From Alistipes putredinis DSM 17216 (GTDB taxonomy: Bacteria; Bacteroidota; Bacteroidia; Bacteroidales; Rikenellaceae), in NCBI RefSeq assembly GCF_000154465.1, contig NZ_DS499579.1, positions 124,001-188,000 on the forward strand: a DNA stretch of 64,000 nt. Direction: 5' to 3'. A program made the position numbers and the translations under genes. Positions 54,184 through 63,553 of the stretch are shown here, piece by piece. Below the pieces are notes generated by a model that saw nothing but the letters and a program-made list of their open reading frames with translations, ran no database searches and was not told where the DNA came from. How positions within the stretch are numbered: position 1 is the stretch's first letter; every line of letters begins with the position of its first letter.

Positions 54184-54247
54184 CGAAATCGGAAATAAAT
54201 TTCAATGAATTTTGTAATTCATTGAAAAACATGGTTTTGTTAAACGA

Positions 54248-54613
54248 CTATTTGCGGAAGATGAAATAGACGGCCAGAATCAGGCAGACGAAACCCGCCA
54301 GGTGGTTCCACCGCAGGGTGTCCGATTTCATGAAGACGACGGCGAAGACCGTGAAGACCAGCAGGGAGATGACTTCTTGGATCACTTTGAGCTCCCAGAT
54401 CGAGAAGGGGCCTCCCAGTTGGGAGCTGCCGATGCGGTTGGCCGGGACTTGGAAACAGTATTCGAACAGGGCGATCCCCCAGCTGAGCAGGATGATGGAC
54501 AGCATCCCGAAGCGCTCTATTTTGGATTTGAAAGCGATATGCCCGTACCAAGCCAATGTCATAAAGGTATTGGAAAGGATCAGCAGGGCGATGGTGGCGA
54601 GGGCACGGCTCAT
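54248..54613 (-). CDS. DUF486/DMT-family small membrane protein
   Basis: 121 residues from the ATG giving MSRALATIALLIL. Four hydrophobic segments (about 3-22, 35-55, 75-95, 100-118), with SNTFMTLAWYGHIAF and SWGIALFEYCFQVPANRIG, which are typical of DUF486. Probably a small inner-membrane protein related to the drug/metabolite superfamily; function unknown. Start overlaps the HAD stop (ATGA), so the pair is coupled. Confidence 0.82.
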   Translation of the reverse strand: MSRALATIALLILSNTFMTLAWYGHIAFKSKIERFGMLSIILLSWGIALFEYCFQVPANRIGSSQLGGPFSIWELKVIQEVISLLVFTVFAVVFMKSDTLRWNHLAGFVCLILAVYFIFRK

Positions 54614-55269
54614 AATAGCAGAGTATTGAGATCGGTTATCGAGGCGAAATCGTCGATGACGACATCGGCTTCCGTTTGGGTTGCGAGCGTATGACGGGGT
54701 AGAGTCGTTGCCAGGGCCACGATGCGGCCTGCTCCGGCCCGGCGGGCAGCAGTGATGCCGACCCGGGCATCCTCGAATACAAGGCATTCGGCCGAAGGCA
54801 GGTGCAGTCCTTCGGCTGCCAGCAGGTATATTTCCGGGTCGGGCTTGCAGCGGGTCACCCGGTCGCCGCTGACGATGCAGGAGAAGTAGTCGGTGATACC
54901 GCAGTTGCTGAGGACGAAATCGACGTTCTCGCGGCAGCCTGAAGAACCGACGGCGCAGCGGATTCCGCGACGGCGCAGCTCTTCGAGCAGTTCCACGAGC
55001 CCCCGTACGGGGCGGATTTCCGGAGCATAGACTTCGCGGTAGATGGCTTCTTTCTCCTCGCCGAGCGCTTTCATTCCCTTTTCGCGGATGATTTCTTCGG
55101 GCAGGATCAGGCGCATGATGTCGTCGTTACCCATGCCGAAAGCGGTCTGGAGCTTGTGCTGCCAATCTTCGACGCCGTAACGCTCGCAGAATATCTCGAA
55201 TGCCTTGACGTGTGCCTGGGTATTGTTTACCAGTACGCCGTCCATATCGAACAGGACTCCCCGTATCAT
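54610..55269 (-). CDS. HAD hydrolase, beta-phosphoglucomutase-like
   Basis: 219 residues. Motif I LFDMDGVLVNN, cap domain, motif II VGSSGCRENV, motif III Lys in VTRCKPDPEIYL and motif IV CLVFEDARVGITAARRAG. Resembles beta-phosphoglucomutase or sugar-phosphate phosphatases; the substrate is undetermined. ATGA overlap with the following DUF486 gene. Confidence 0.85.
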   Translation of the reverse strand: MIRGVLFDMDGVLVNNTQAHVKAFEIFCERYGVEDWQHKLQTAFGMGNDDIMRLILPEEIIREKGMKALGEEKEAIYREVYAPEIRPVRGLVELLEELRRRGIRCAVGSSGCRENVDFVLSNCGITDYFSCIVSGDRVTRCKPDPEIYLLAAEGLHLPSAECLVFEDARVGITAARRAGAGRIVALATTLPRHTLATQTEADVVIDDFASITDLNTLLL

Positions 55270-55543
55270 TTTGTTGTTTTTTGAGTCGCAAAAGTAATCA
55301 TATTTCCGGGAGTTGCCGCCGAAACGACCGGGAAATTGCAGCGTAGCACTTCGAGGCGGGGCCGTAGTCTAAAATGGCGATTGTAGTTTTTTAGTACCCT
55401 TTCCGACGATCGCGGCATCGAACTCGAGGTCCGTTTATTGCGGCCTGTGGCCGCATCCGTAATTCCGATCCTCTCCTGAATCCCCTCTTCGGAGAGGATT
55501 TGGACGCTGCGTACCTGAAGAGGTACCTAATATATACTCACGC

Positions 55544-58036
55544 TTAAAATTTGAGGTTAAGACTGAAATTGACCGTGAAGGTCGGGATCGACAGTCCGGG
55601 GACGGCGCGGTGATGCGTCAGACGCCAGATGCAATCCACGCGCAGCAAACGGAAGATGTTTTCGATGCCGAAGCCGGTTTCGAGGTAAGGATGTTCGACC
55701 GATGACATTCCTACCGGAAAGAGCATAACAGCTTTCGTATTCGGAAGACTGCCGTCGTTGCGGGCCGAGAGAGTGCCGTAAACTCCTTTGAAAACAAAGA
55801 CTTCGCGCCAGTTGAGTTTTTTGAGGAGCGGTACGCGGCCCAACAGGAACCCGTTGAAGTGGTGTTCGTAGAAGAACGAAATCCAGGCGTCCGACGAGAA
55901 TTCGTAGAAATTCATGCACGAGAAGGCGTAGCGGTCGTAAAAATAGGTGCCGTTTCCTTCGTGCAGCTTCAGCAGCAGGTAGGGAACCTTGCCGAAGATC
56001 TTGCCGCCTTCGAGCATGAGTTGCGAGTAACCGATCGGAGGCAGATTGAGCCGGTATTGCATACGCCCTTCGAGCCGCAGGTAGTCGTAGCTGGCGGGTA
56101 AGACTCCTCTTTTTGCCCCCGTGAAGTCGAAGGAGAAAATCGGGTATTTCGAACCCATGTGTCGTACCTCGAACGGCATGCGGACGATCGTTTCGTCTTT
56201 GGACAGCCGCAGCCCGATCCGTATCGAAGCGTCGTTGATGCCATGCAGCGAACGCCCGTCCGGCAGGATCATCGGTACGTAGCGGTTCGAGGAGATGTGA
56301 CGGCCCCGCAGCTCGAACGAACTGCTGATCCCGTGCAGCCACTCGTGTTCGTAGAGGGCGATCCCTTCCTCGATAGTCGAAAGCCGCGAGGTGCCGCCTC
56401 GGGAGAAGATCGAGCTTAGGATGTTGTTTTCCGAGAGGGCGCTGACACCCGAGCTGAGCTGTATCGCGTCGTTGCGGTAGGTGACCGTCAGTTTGCGCAG
56501 CAGTTGTCGGCGCAGCATCAACTCTACCTCCGCAGCTCCCTTGAAGTCCTCGTCGCGGGTGCCGTAGGCCAGGTAGGTCGAGAGCCGTACGCGGCGGCTG
56601 AACTCTTTGGTCGTGCGTGCGCCTATCTGGAAACGGGCGCCCTCCAGTCGGTTGAAGCTGATTACTTTGGAGTAGGGACCTATGCCGACGTATTTGGTGT
56701 TGTAGTAGCCTCCGATGATAGTATTGAGGACGGTGTATATGTTTTTATAGAGGGGGACCTGCTGGATCGAATCGACCATTTGATAGATGGCCTTTTCCTT
56801 TTGGGTGAGGGTGTAGGGACGCAGCGAGTCCCATTCGACCTGCTTGCCCGAAATGGCATCGTCCGAGAGGATCACGCTGGCTGACGTACCCAGAACCTGT
56901 TTGGGGATCGGCGTGTCGAACTTTACGTCGGAATAGGTTACCTCGTGGCTGCCCAGGAAAGCGATCATCTTCGAGGAGTCGGATTTGGTCAGCGTAAAAT
57001 CGGCGGTCATCTTCTCCCGCTGCGGGAACCACAGCGAGTCGGCCGTCAATCGGTTGTCGGCTTCGATCGCCAGGTGGCGAATCCAGTTTACATTGACTCC
57101 TTTGGCCATTTTTACGCGGGCCGAACGCAGCGCATAGCTTGCCGAGTCGATATTGACCTCGCCGTCGAGTACCGGGGTGGCGACACTTTTGGGGTGAAAC
57201 CGGATTTTGTAGGTCTTGCGCCCTTCCACGTTCGTACTGTCCACCAGAAAGTATTTGTAGAATGAGCGTCCCGAGTTGGAGAGGGGGCTGGCGAACTTCA
57301 CGCCGAACAGGTCGATGAAGTTTTCGTAAAGATTCACGTCGGCGTGCAGGTGTCCGGTGAATTGCGCCAGCACGCTGTTGTCTTCGATACCGGATATCTG
57401 GCTGGCGCGAATTACCTCGCGGGCGACGGACGGCGTGCGGCTGTGGTAGTAATCCGCCGCTGTTTCGGAGATCATCACGGGCAGGTAGGGCTGTCCCGTG
57501 ACGGACGAGGTGTCTAGGTGCTCGAAGATGAAACCGAAATTCTGTTGGAGTTTTTTGCTCCGGAATTCCCGGATATTGGCCAGTCCGAGTTCCATTTTCG
57601 TATAGGTGCGGCAGATGTAGCGGTCGTACTCCTTGGAGTCGTTGTATTTTTTGTTGCGGATAATGCCTTCAAGGATCGGATGGGCCGGATTGTCCCCAGG
57701 GGTAATTACGACGCTTTCGATTTCCAGATGCGAAGGAGTGAGCCGGAAGTCGATTTGGTTGTAGCCCCCGACGTGGACCGGACGTATCTGAGGTTCATAA
57801 CTGACCATTTCCGCCCGGATGTAGCTCGACGTGTCGCGGCTTTCGAGCGAGTAGAACCCTTCGTCGTCGGTGGTGATGCCGGTGGTCGTACCCGGGAACA
57901 GGACGACGGCGTAGGGAATCGGCTCGCCCGTCTGTGCGTCCGTGACCGTACCGCGCACCCGGGTGTTCTGAGCGGCGCAGGGGGCGTACAGAAATAGTCC
58001 CGCAAGAGCGAGGAGTATGCCGCAGAGTCGTTTCAT
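55544..58036 (-). CDS. DUF5686 outer-membrane protein with carboxypeptidase-regulatory domain
   Basis: 830 residues. Signal peptide ending PCAAQ, CarboxypepD_reg-like beta domain at about 24-110 (VRGTVTDAQTGEPIPYAVV, EGFYSLESRD), a central region of about 110-420, and a C-terminal beta-barrel with alternating aromatic strands ending in a Phe (NFSLNLKF). It matches the Bacteroidetes DUF5686 family, outer-membrane proteins of unknown task. A -7 box at 58088-58095 supports this start. Confidence 0.85.
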   Translation of the reverse strand: MKRLCGILLALAGLFLYAPCAAQNTRVRGTVTDAQTGEPIPYAVVLFPGTTTGITTDDEGFYSLESRDTSSYIRAEMVSYEPQIRPVHVGGYNQIDFRLTPSHLEIESVVITPGDNPAHPILEGIIRNKKYNDSKEYDRYICRTYTKMELGLANIREFRSKKLQQNFGFIFEHLDTSSVTGQPYLPVMISETAADYYHSRTPSVAREVIRASQISGIEDNSVLAQFTGHLHADVNLYENFIDLFGVKFASPLSNSGRSFYKYFLVDSTNVEGRKTYKIRFHPKSVATPVLDGEVNIDSASYALRSARVKMAKGVNVNWIRHLAIEADNRLTADSLWFPQREKMTADFTLTKSDSSKMIAFLGSHEVTYSDVKFDTPIPKQVLGTSASVILSDDAISGKQVEWDSLRPYTLTQKEKAIYQMVDSIQQVPLYKNIYTVLNTIIGGYYNTKYVGIGPYSKVISFNRLEGARFQIGARTTKEFSRRVRLSTYLAYGTRDEDFKGAAEVELMLRRQLLRKLTVTYRNDAIQLSSGVSALSENNILSSIFSRGGTSRLSTIEEGIALYEHEWLHGISSSFELRGRHISSNRYVPMILPDGRSLHGINDASIRIGLRLSKDETIVRMPFEVRHMGSKYPIFSFDFTGAKRGVLPASYDYLRLEGRMQYRLNLPPIGYSQLMLEGGKIFGKVPYLLLKLHEGNGTYFYDRYAFSCMNFYEFSSDAWISFFYEHHFNGFLLGRVPLLKKLNWREVFVFKGVYGTLSARNDGSLPNTKAVMLFPVGMSSVEHPYLETGFGIENIFRLLRVDCIWRLTHHRAVPGLSIPTFTVNFSLNLKF

Positions 58037-58087
58037 CGAAGCCTTTCCGGAATGTCGTTTCGGATTTTCCTAAAATATAAATATACC

Positions 58088-58133
58088 CAAAAATACAAAG
58101 ATTTTACCGGACTGTCAAAAATTATTATTTTTG
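58088..58133. promoter_or_regulatory. Divergent -7 boxes
   Basis: TATTTTTG on the minus strand (58088-58095) for the DUF5686 gene and TATTTTTG on the plus strand (58126-58133) for the YbaK gene. Confidence 0.6.
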
Positions 58134-58162
58134 CCGATCCGGATGGAACTACTTTCTGCGGA

Positions 58163-58675
58163 ATGAAACATGGGAACGTCAAAATAGAAAAGACCAATGC
58201 GGCCCGTCTGCTCGACCGAGCCAAAATCGCCTACGAATTGATCCCGTATCGGGTGGATGAGGAGCATCTGGCCGCGACTCACGTGGCCGAACAGCTCGGC
58301 GAAGATGTTGCTGCGGTTTTCAAGACGCTCGTGCTTCGTGGTGACCGGACGGGCCATTTCGTCTGTGTCGTCCCTGGAGATCACGAGGTCGATCTGAAAG
58401 CTGCCGCCCGCATTTCGGGCAACAAGAAAGCCGATCTGATTCCCGTCCGGGAGTTGCTTCCGACGACCGGATACATCCGGGGCGGCTGTTCCCCGATCGG
58501 GATGAAAAAACCGTTCCCGACCTTTTTCCATATTTCCGTTTTGCAACACTCCGTCATTTATATCAGTGCGGGAGTTCGGGGATTGCAGATCCGGATCGCT
58601 CCGCAGGATCTGCTTCGCTTCGTCGGGGGCGAAACGGCCGAAATCAGCCGTCCGTCGTCTGTGGCGGCGGAATAA
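58163..58675 (+). CDS. YbaK/EbsC-family Cys-tRNA(Pro) deacylase
   Basis: 170 residues from the ATG giving MKHGNVKIEKTNAARLL. YbaK/ProX fold: VFKTLVLRGDRTG, catalytic Lys region ISGNKKADLIP, and TGYIRGGCSPIGMKKPFP with the substrate-gating GGCSP loop. It hydrolyses mischarged Cys-tRNA(Pro). An upstream frame is excluded by the -7 box at 58126. Confidence 0.9.
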   Translation: MKHGNVKIEKTNAARLLDRAKIAYELIPYRVDEEHLAATHVAEQLGEDVAAVFKTLVLRGDRTGHFVCVVPGDHEVDLKAAARISGNKKADLIPVRELLPTTGYIRGGCSPIGMKKPFPTFFHISVLQHSVIYISAGVRGLQIRIAPQDLLRFVGGETAEISRPSSVAAE

Positions 58676-58775
58676 GATCCGTAATTCTTTTTTGCTATTC
58701 GATCCCTTTCTGCAGGTCGGCGGAATTGTCGTGTTGTCGAAGCGACCGCCGGACCGGTATTTCGGAAACGATTCG

Positions 58776-59405
58776 TTATTTCTCTTTGGGTGCCGGTCTG
58801 GTTTCGCCCTTGAGTGCCGGAAGGGAGATGCCGTACCGTACCGCCAGAATCCGAATGAGGATCACCGAGCAGGCGGCGATGAACTGCGTGGGGGCCGCCG
58901 GCAGGTCGAGATACATACAGAGATAGTAGATCAGTCCGCCGCAGATGCAGGCGATGGCGTAGATGTCTTTGCGGAAAATAAGGGGTACTTCGTTCAGCAG
59001 CACGTCGCGCAGCATACCGCCCGCCGCACCGGTCAGCGTACCCATGATGATACCCACCCACATCGGATAGCCGACGGCTATGCTTTTCTGAATGCCGACG
59101 ACGGTGAAAAGTCCCAGTCCGACGGCATCGAAAATGAAGAAGGTGTTGTTGAGCCGGATCACGTATTTGCGCAGCCCGACTACGAACAGGAAGGCGAATC
59201 CCGATACGACCAGGTAGGAAACGTTCTGCATCCAGAAAGGGGGCAGGCCCAGCAGCAGGTCGCGCAGCGTACCGCCGCCGACGGCCGTGACGAATCCGAC
59301 CACATAGGCTCCGAACCAGTCGAAATGTTTGGCCGAAGCGAGCCGGATGCCGCTGATGGCGAATGCGAAGGTACCGACATAGTCGAGAAGGGTGATGAAA
59401 TTCAT
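58776..59405 (-). CDS. TRIC-type (UPF0126) cation channel protein
   Basis: 209 residues from the ATG giving MNFITLLDYVGTFAF; the Met at 59429 overlaps the -7 box. Seven membrane segments arranged as two repeats, each with a GGGxLRD signature (TAVGGGTLRDLLLG and TGAAGGMLRDVLLN), as in prokaryotic TRIC channels. Likely a trimeric potassium or cation channel; selectivity is not known here. Confidence 0.9.
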   Translation of the reverse strand: MNFITLLDYVGTFAFAISGIRLASAKHFDWFGAYVVGFVTAVGGGTLRDLLLGLPPFWMQNVSYLVVSGFAFLFVVGLRKYVIRLNNTFFIFDAVGLGLFTVVGIQKSIAVGYPMWVGIIMGTLTGAAGGMLRDVLLNEVPLIFRKDIYAIACICGGLIYYLCMYLDLPAAPTQFIAACSVILIRILAVRYGISLPALKGETRPAPKEK

Positions 59406-59426
59406 GATGTTTCGATTTTTCGGCCG

Positions 59427-59434
59427 CAAAGGTA
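59427..59434 (-). promoter_or_regulatory. -7 box for the TRIC gene
   Basis: TACCTTTG on the minus strand, 22 bp before the ATG at 59405. Confidence 0.6.
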
Positions 59435-59707
59435 GTAATTATCTCGCCGGATTATCGATAACGACGAAATAAATTCGATAGCTGCGATCGGGCTGCCGAT
59501 TTCTGTTTTCTGTTTTCTGTTACCGGCCGTATGATACGGGGCGGAGGCGTTTCCTGCGGGTCTTTGCGGAATTTTCCGGCAAGGAGTGTTCGGGTTTCGT
59601 TTTTTTTCGTACTTTTATGCGGCGTAAATTCGGCTCGGAACGATGGTTTTACTTCTTCATTCCGGTTCATTGGTTTGCTTTTTCATGTTACTTAAATATT
59701 TCCCACT

Positions 59708-60364
59708 ATGAAATTTTTTATCGATACAGCTAACCTGGCCCAGATCCGGGAAGCTAACGAAATGGGTGTGCTCGACGGGGTGACGACCAATCCTTCGCTG
59801 ATGGCCAAGGAGAACATTCGCGGTGAGGAGGCCTGCCGTCGCCATTACCTCGAAATCTGCTCCATCGTCGATGGCGATGTGAGCGCCGAGGTGATCGCCA
59901 CCGATTTCGACGGTATGGTCCGCGAAGGGGAAGCGTTGGCGGCCTTGCACAAGAATATCGTGGTCAAACTCCCGTGTACGGCCGACGGTATTCGTGCCGT
60001 GAAGTATTTCGCGGGCAAGAATATCCGCACCAACTGCACGCTGGTCTTTTCCGTCGGTCAGGCTCTGCTGGCAGCCAAGGCCGGTGCGACGTATGTGTCG
60101 CCGTTCGTAGGCCGTCTGGACGATATTTGCGAGAACGGGGTGGCTCTCGTCGCCGAGATCGTGCGTATGTATCGTTACTACGGTTATGATACGCAGGTGC
60201 TGGCGGCTTCGATTCGGCATACGCAGCACATCGTCCAGTGTGTCGAGGCGGGGGCCGACGTGGCGACCTGCCCGCTTGCGGCGATCAAGGGTTTGCTGAA
60301 ACACCCGCTGACCGACATCGGTTTGGCGCAGTTCCTGGCAGACCACGCCAAGGTGAATTCGTAG
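59708..60364 (+). CDS. Transaldolase / fructose-6-phosphate aldolase (TalC type)
   Basis: 218 residues, short transaldolase subgroup: FIDTANLAQIREANEMGVLDGVTTNPSLM at the N-terminus, Schiff-base Lys in VVKLPCTADG, FSVGQALLAAKAGATYVSPFVGR, then SIRHTQHI near the C-terminus. It interconverts sugar phosphates in the non-oxidative pentose-phosphate pathway, or cleaves fructose 6-phosphate. Transaldolase versus aldolase cannot be decided from sequence by eye. Confidence 0.92.
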   Translation: MKFFIDTANLAQIREANEMGVLDGVTTNPSLMAKENIRGEEACRRHYLEICSIVDGDVSAEVIATDFDGMVREGEALAALHKNIVVKLPCTADGIRAVKYFAGKNIRTNCTLVFSVGQALLAAKAGATYVSPFVGRLDDICENGVALVAEIVRMYRYYGYDTQVLAASIRHTQHIVQCVEAGADVATCPLAAIKGLLKHPLTDIGLAQFLADHAKVNS

Positions 60365-60392
60365 GGAGGCGGCGTTTCCCGTAATGGAAAAG

Positions 60393-60429
60393 CGATGCCG
60401 ATGATCGAAAAATCATCGGCATCGTCGTT
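60393..60429. terminator. Perfect 13-bp bidirectional hairpin terminator
   Basis: Arms 60393-60405 and 60412-60424 around CGAAAA, followed by TCGTTT; located between convergent transaldolase and GNAT genes. Confidence 0.88.
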
Positions 60430-60451
60430 TCGTATTCGGGCCGGAATCCGA

Positions 60452-60946
60452 TCAGATTTCCAGCCCCATGATATAGTCGTTCATGTAGAATCCGCCTCCG
60501 ATTTCGAAATCGCCTTCGCGCAATTTGCGCATACCCATCCGTTCGTAGAATTTTACGGCTTTGTTATGGCGATTTACGTGGAGCTCCATCCGGCAGGGAG
60601 CCGGGTGGAGCTGTTTGATGTGTTCGATAGCCTTGCGGAAGAGGAAGCTCCCCGCGTGCACACCCTGGAATCGTGGCAGGATGTAGATTTTTTGCAGGAT
60701 GTAGAGGTCCTCCGCTTCGGGCTGGACAGAGAGATAGCCGCAGGGAGTGCCGTCCTTGTAGGCGATGTAATATACGTGCCCTTCGGCCATCTGCCGCCGG
60801 AGGTTTTCGGGGGAGTACATCCACTCCATCATGTAGTCCAACTGTTCGGGCGAAAGGATGGTTTTATAGGTGTCGGGAAATGCGACGCAGGCCATCTCGC
60901 GTATCAGTCCACAATCTTCGACGGAGGCTTTTCTGGCAGTAAACAT
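60452..60946 (-). CDS. GNAT acetyltransferase
   Basis: 164 residues from the ATG giving MFTARKASVEDCGLIREMA. GNAT landmarks: HVYYIAYKDGTPCGYLSVQ, ILPRFQGVHAGSFLFRKAIEHI (acetyl-CoA loop, with the RFQGxxxG pattern), NKAVKFYERMGM and a final GGGFYMNDYIM. Substrate unknown. The palindromic repeat just upstream gives a -7 box (TATATTTG, 60973-60980), which excludes the earlier Met at 60976. Confidence 0.87.
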   Translation of the reverse strand: MFTARKASVEDCGLIREMACVAFPDTYKTILSPEQLDYMMEWMYSPENLRRQMAEGHVYYIAYKDGTPCGYLSVQPEAEDLYILQKIYILPRFQGVHAGSFLFRKAIEHIKQLHPAPCRMELHVNRHNKAVKFYERMGMRKLREGDFEIGGGFYMNDYIMGLEI

Positions 60947-60971
60947 AAGGTGTTCGATTCGGTTTCGCTCT

Positions 60972-61038
60972 TGCAAATATATTGAAAGCCAGGAGAAACC
61001 GGGAACTTGTTCCCGGTTTTCTGAGGTGCATTCTATCT
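60972..61038 (-). repeat. Dispersed palindromic repeat, copy 4, carrying a -7 box
   Basis: TGCAAATATATTGAAAGCC on the left, central palindrome CCGGGAACTTGTTCCCGG (61000-61017), then GAGGTGCATTCTATCT on the right. On the minus strand it ends in TATATTTG, a -7 box about 27 bp before the GNAT start. Confidence 0.8.
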
Positions 61039-61166
61039 AGAATATGTTCAAAGATGGTGATTCTGGTAGTCGGAGAGTTCTGTTTTTGTCGCGATAATTT
61101 GTCGGGCTGTATGAGACGGATGCCTGGGCAATAACAAATTAGGCCAATATTGTAGCCACAAAATTT

Positions 61167-63491
61167 CTATAGTCCCTCCTCGACGGTTTTCCGTACAGGT
61201 TCCTGGTACTGTTTACCTTTTCCGAAACGGAAGTTGATTTTCAACATTACTCTGTTCCAGGCATTTTTTACATAAGAAGTCCCTTGTGTTCTGACGATAC
61301 TGTTCTCGATGGAATGGTAATGGCTTTCCGGATTGGTGAGGAAATTGTCGCAGGAGAGTTGAAATGCCCAGTCTTTGTATTTATATCTCACACCTATCGC
61401 AGAGGATAATTCACTGTCGTATATCATCGGAATAGACAATCCTTTACAAGGTATCGCACCCTGATAATATGCGGAAAAGTTTTTGTAGTTGAAAGTCAGC
61501 TCATAGTACATCGGAGCCTGAAAATGAGTCACCCTCCCCAATACTTTCGAATCGACTTTTGTATAACTGAATCCTCCGCCTAATTTCAATGCCAGCAAGT
61601 CGTTTTTGAATGGGCTGAGTCTCAAATCATAATGTACGGAGTGCACATCTGCCCAGTTGTCATTAATCGGTGAGTATGCGATATACGGCTGTTCATACTG
61701 ATAATAGTAGTCGATTGGATTCTTGTAATATAAGTAGCTGTATGAAACATTTATATTGAGCCATTTGTTATGATATACGACATTGAAAGTCGTCTGGTTC
61801 GCACGGCCGCCGACCAGCTCGGGATTCCCGTGTACGATAATATTTTGATTATAAAACGAAGTGGCTTCGCTGAGTTGTCCCAGTCCTGGCTGCATATTGG
61901 CTTGGACGAATCCGGCTTTCAGCATAAAAGAGGGTGAAATACGATAACCGATATCTACCCGAGGCGCAAAGACCCATTGCCAAATATCGTTGTCGTTTGT
62001 TTTTGTTCGTGTCCCTGTTACTCCCAAAGAAAAACGATAAGTAAACCGAGGCCCGATCTTTCCGGTGATCTCTCCGGCAAAATAATTTTTCAGAATGCTG
62101 TTAGTTTCCCGGGAATAGCCCGACGTGTTGTCTATTCGATATTTGCTAATATCATAGTAAAAATAATCTCCGAATGAAAGCGTCAGCTTGTCGAAAGTCT
62201 TGGTATAGAGAGCTTGGCCGTTCATCTGATAGCCGTCTCCGTCCATATTAAGAAAATCTTCAAATACAGGCGTATCGTCCGATAATGCGTATTGGTTCTT
62301 ATAGGTATCGGAAACAGAATTTATGTAATCGCCTCGAAGTGTTATCATTAGTTCATGCCGGTTGCGGAATTGCCTCCAGAAGTACAGGTCGAGCGTCGGA
62401 TTGAATGAGTGGGACTCGCTTTCCTTCACTCCGTAACGGTCCGAACCTATGCCATCCTGAATAAAGGCAAGCCGGGAATCGGTCTGTTGAGAATGCTTAT
62501 CATAACTTGGGAAAAAGCGGGCTTGAAATACATATTTTCCGGGGAGTTGATTCGTGTATTTGAGACTAAATTGAGGACTTAAGAAGTTGTTTTCACTCTG
62601 CCGTTCTTCCTCCTGCCGGAAATCCACCCCGTCGAGCGTATATTCCATTTCATCCGAGGCATATTGATCATCCCATGATCCGTAGCCTATGTTTGCAGTA
62701 AATGCCAACTGATGCCGTCCCCGGTTGTATTGCAGGAAAAAACTATCGTTCAACCAGGGCGAAGTCAGATGTTGGTTCAGCTCCACACTTCCGTATATTC
62801 CGTCTTCCCGAATTTTCGTGATAATGTTGATGACTTTATTGCCGTTGCTGAGGCCGAATTTGATGGGCGGCAGATCGTAGTATTCGATCTTTCGGACATC
62901 TTCGGGCCGCAGAGTCGTCAATTCCTGTTCCGAAGAGGCGATACCGTTTACCAAGACCGTCACACTGCCATCGGACGCGGTGATTTGATTGGTCTGGCGG
63001 TTGATTCTGATCTGCGGAATCTTGTTGGTCAGATCGAGACTCGTGACCGCCGCCTTCCGGTCTTCATTGGTGATGGTATATACCGTCCGGTCGAAATAGC
63101 TGGCTGTGTTGTTGGCCGTGACGACCACCGCATCGATCTCTGCGACATCTTCGGACAGGACGTAATCCCGGACGACCTCCGTCATGCCTATCGAAGGTTT
63201 GCGAAGAAGCACCGTATCGTAAAGAGTCTTGTACCCGATTGTCCGAACCGATAGCAGGTAGCGGCCCGCACGGTGTTTTCCGAACCGGTAATTGCCGGCC
63301 ATATCGGTTATCACGCCTTCCGTGTAGCGGGTCGTATCCGGCAGTTGCTGGAGAATGACCGGGGCGAAGGCGACCGGTTCGTTTTTCTCGGTGGTAATTT
63401 TACCTTTCAGGACGATTTGCGCCTGGAGCGGTGTCGCCAGGCTCGTTATGATGATCAGAAGAAGAACGGGGATAAGTCGGGGGTGTCTCAT
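61167..63491 (-). CDS. TonB-dependent-receptor-like outer-membrane beta-barrel protein
   Basis: 774 residues from the ATG giving MRHPRLIPVLLLIIITSL, a signal peptide ending near TPLQA. CarboxypepD_reg-like domain at about 25-105 (GKITTEKNEPVAFAPVILQ), a plug-like domain at about 115-215 (VDAVVVTANN-like start, PQIRINRQTNQITASDG), then a barrel of about 550 residues ending RFGKGKQ. No TonB box is obvious. More AT-rich than most of the window. It lies 62 bp after the next partial gene, perhaps as an operon. Ligand unknown. Confidence 0.82.
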   Translation of the reverse strand: MRHPRLIPVLLLIIITSLATPLQAQIVLKGKITTEKNEPVAFAPVILQQLPDTTRYTEGVITDMAGNYRFGKHRAGRYLLSVRTIGYKTLYDTVLLRKPSIGMTEVVRDYVLSEDVAEIDAVVVTANNTASYFDRTVYTITNEDRKAAVTSLDLTNKIPQIRINRQTNQITASDGSVTVLVNGIASSEQELTTLRPEDVRKIEYYDLPPIKFGLSNGNKVINIITKIREDGIYGSVELNQHLTSPWLNDSFFLQYNRGRHQLAFTANIGYGSWDDQYASDEMEYTLDGVDFRQEEERQSENNFLSPQFSLKYTNQLPGKYVFQARFFPSYDKHSQQTDSRLAFIQDGIGSDRYGVKESESHSFNPTLDLYFWRQFRNRHELMITLRGDYINSVSDTYKNQYALSDDTPVFEDFLNMDGDGYQMNGQALYTKTFDKLTLSFGDYFYYDISKYRIDNTSGYSRETNSILKNYFAGEITGKIGPRFTYRFSLGVTGTRTKTNDNDIWQWVFAPRVDIGYRISPSFMLKAGFVQANMQPGLGQLSEATSFYNQNIIVHGNPELVGGRANQTTFNVVYHNKWLNINVSYSYLYYKNPIDYYYQYEQPYIAYSPINDNWADVHSVHYDLRLSPFKNDLLALKLGGGFSYTKVDSKVLGRVTHFQAPMYYELTFNYKNFSAYYQGAIPCKGLSIPMIYDSELSSAIGVRYKYKDWAFQLSCDNFLTNPESHYHSIENSIVRTQGTSYVKNAWNRVMLKINFRFGKGKQYQEPVRKTVEEGL

Positions 63492-63553
63492 AGTTGCGGA
63501 GTTTGAAAAGAATATAAAATAGAGTAGTGAAGACGGGGCGGGAAGGGAGCGGA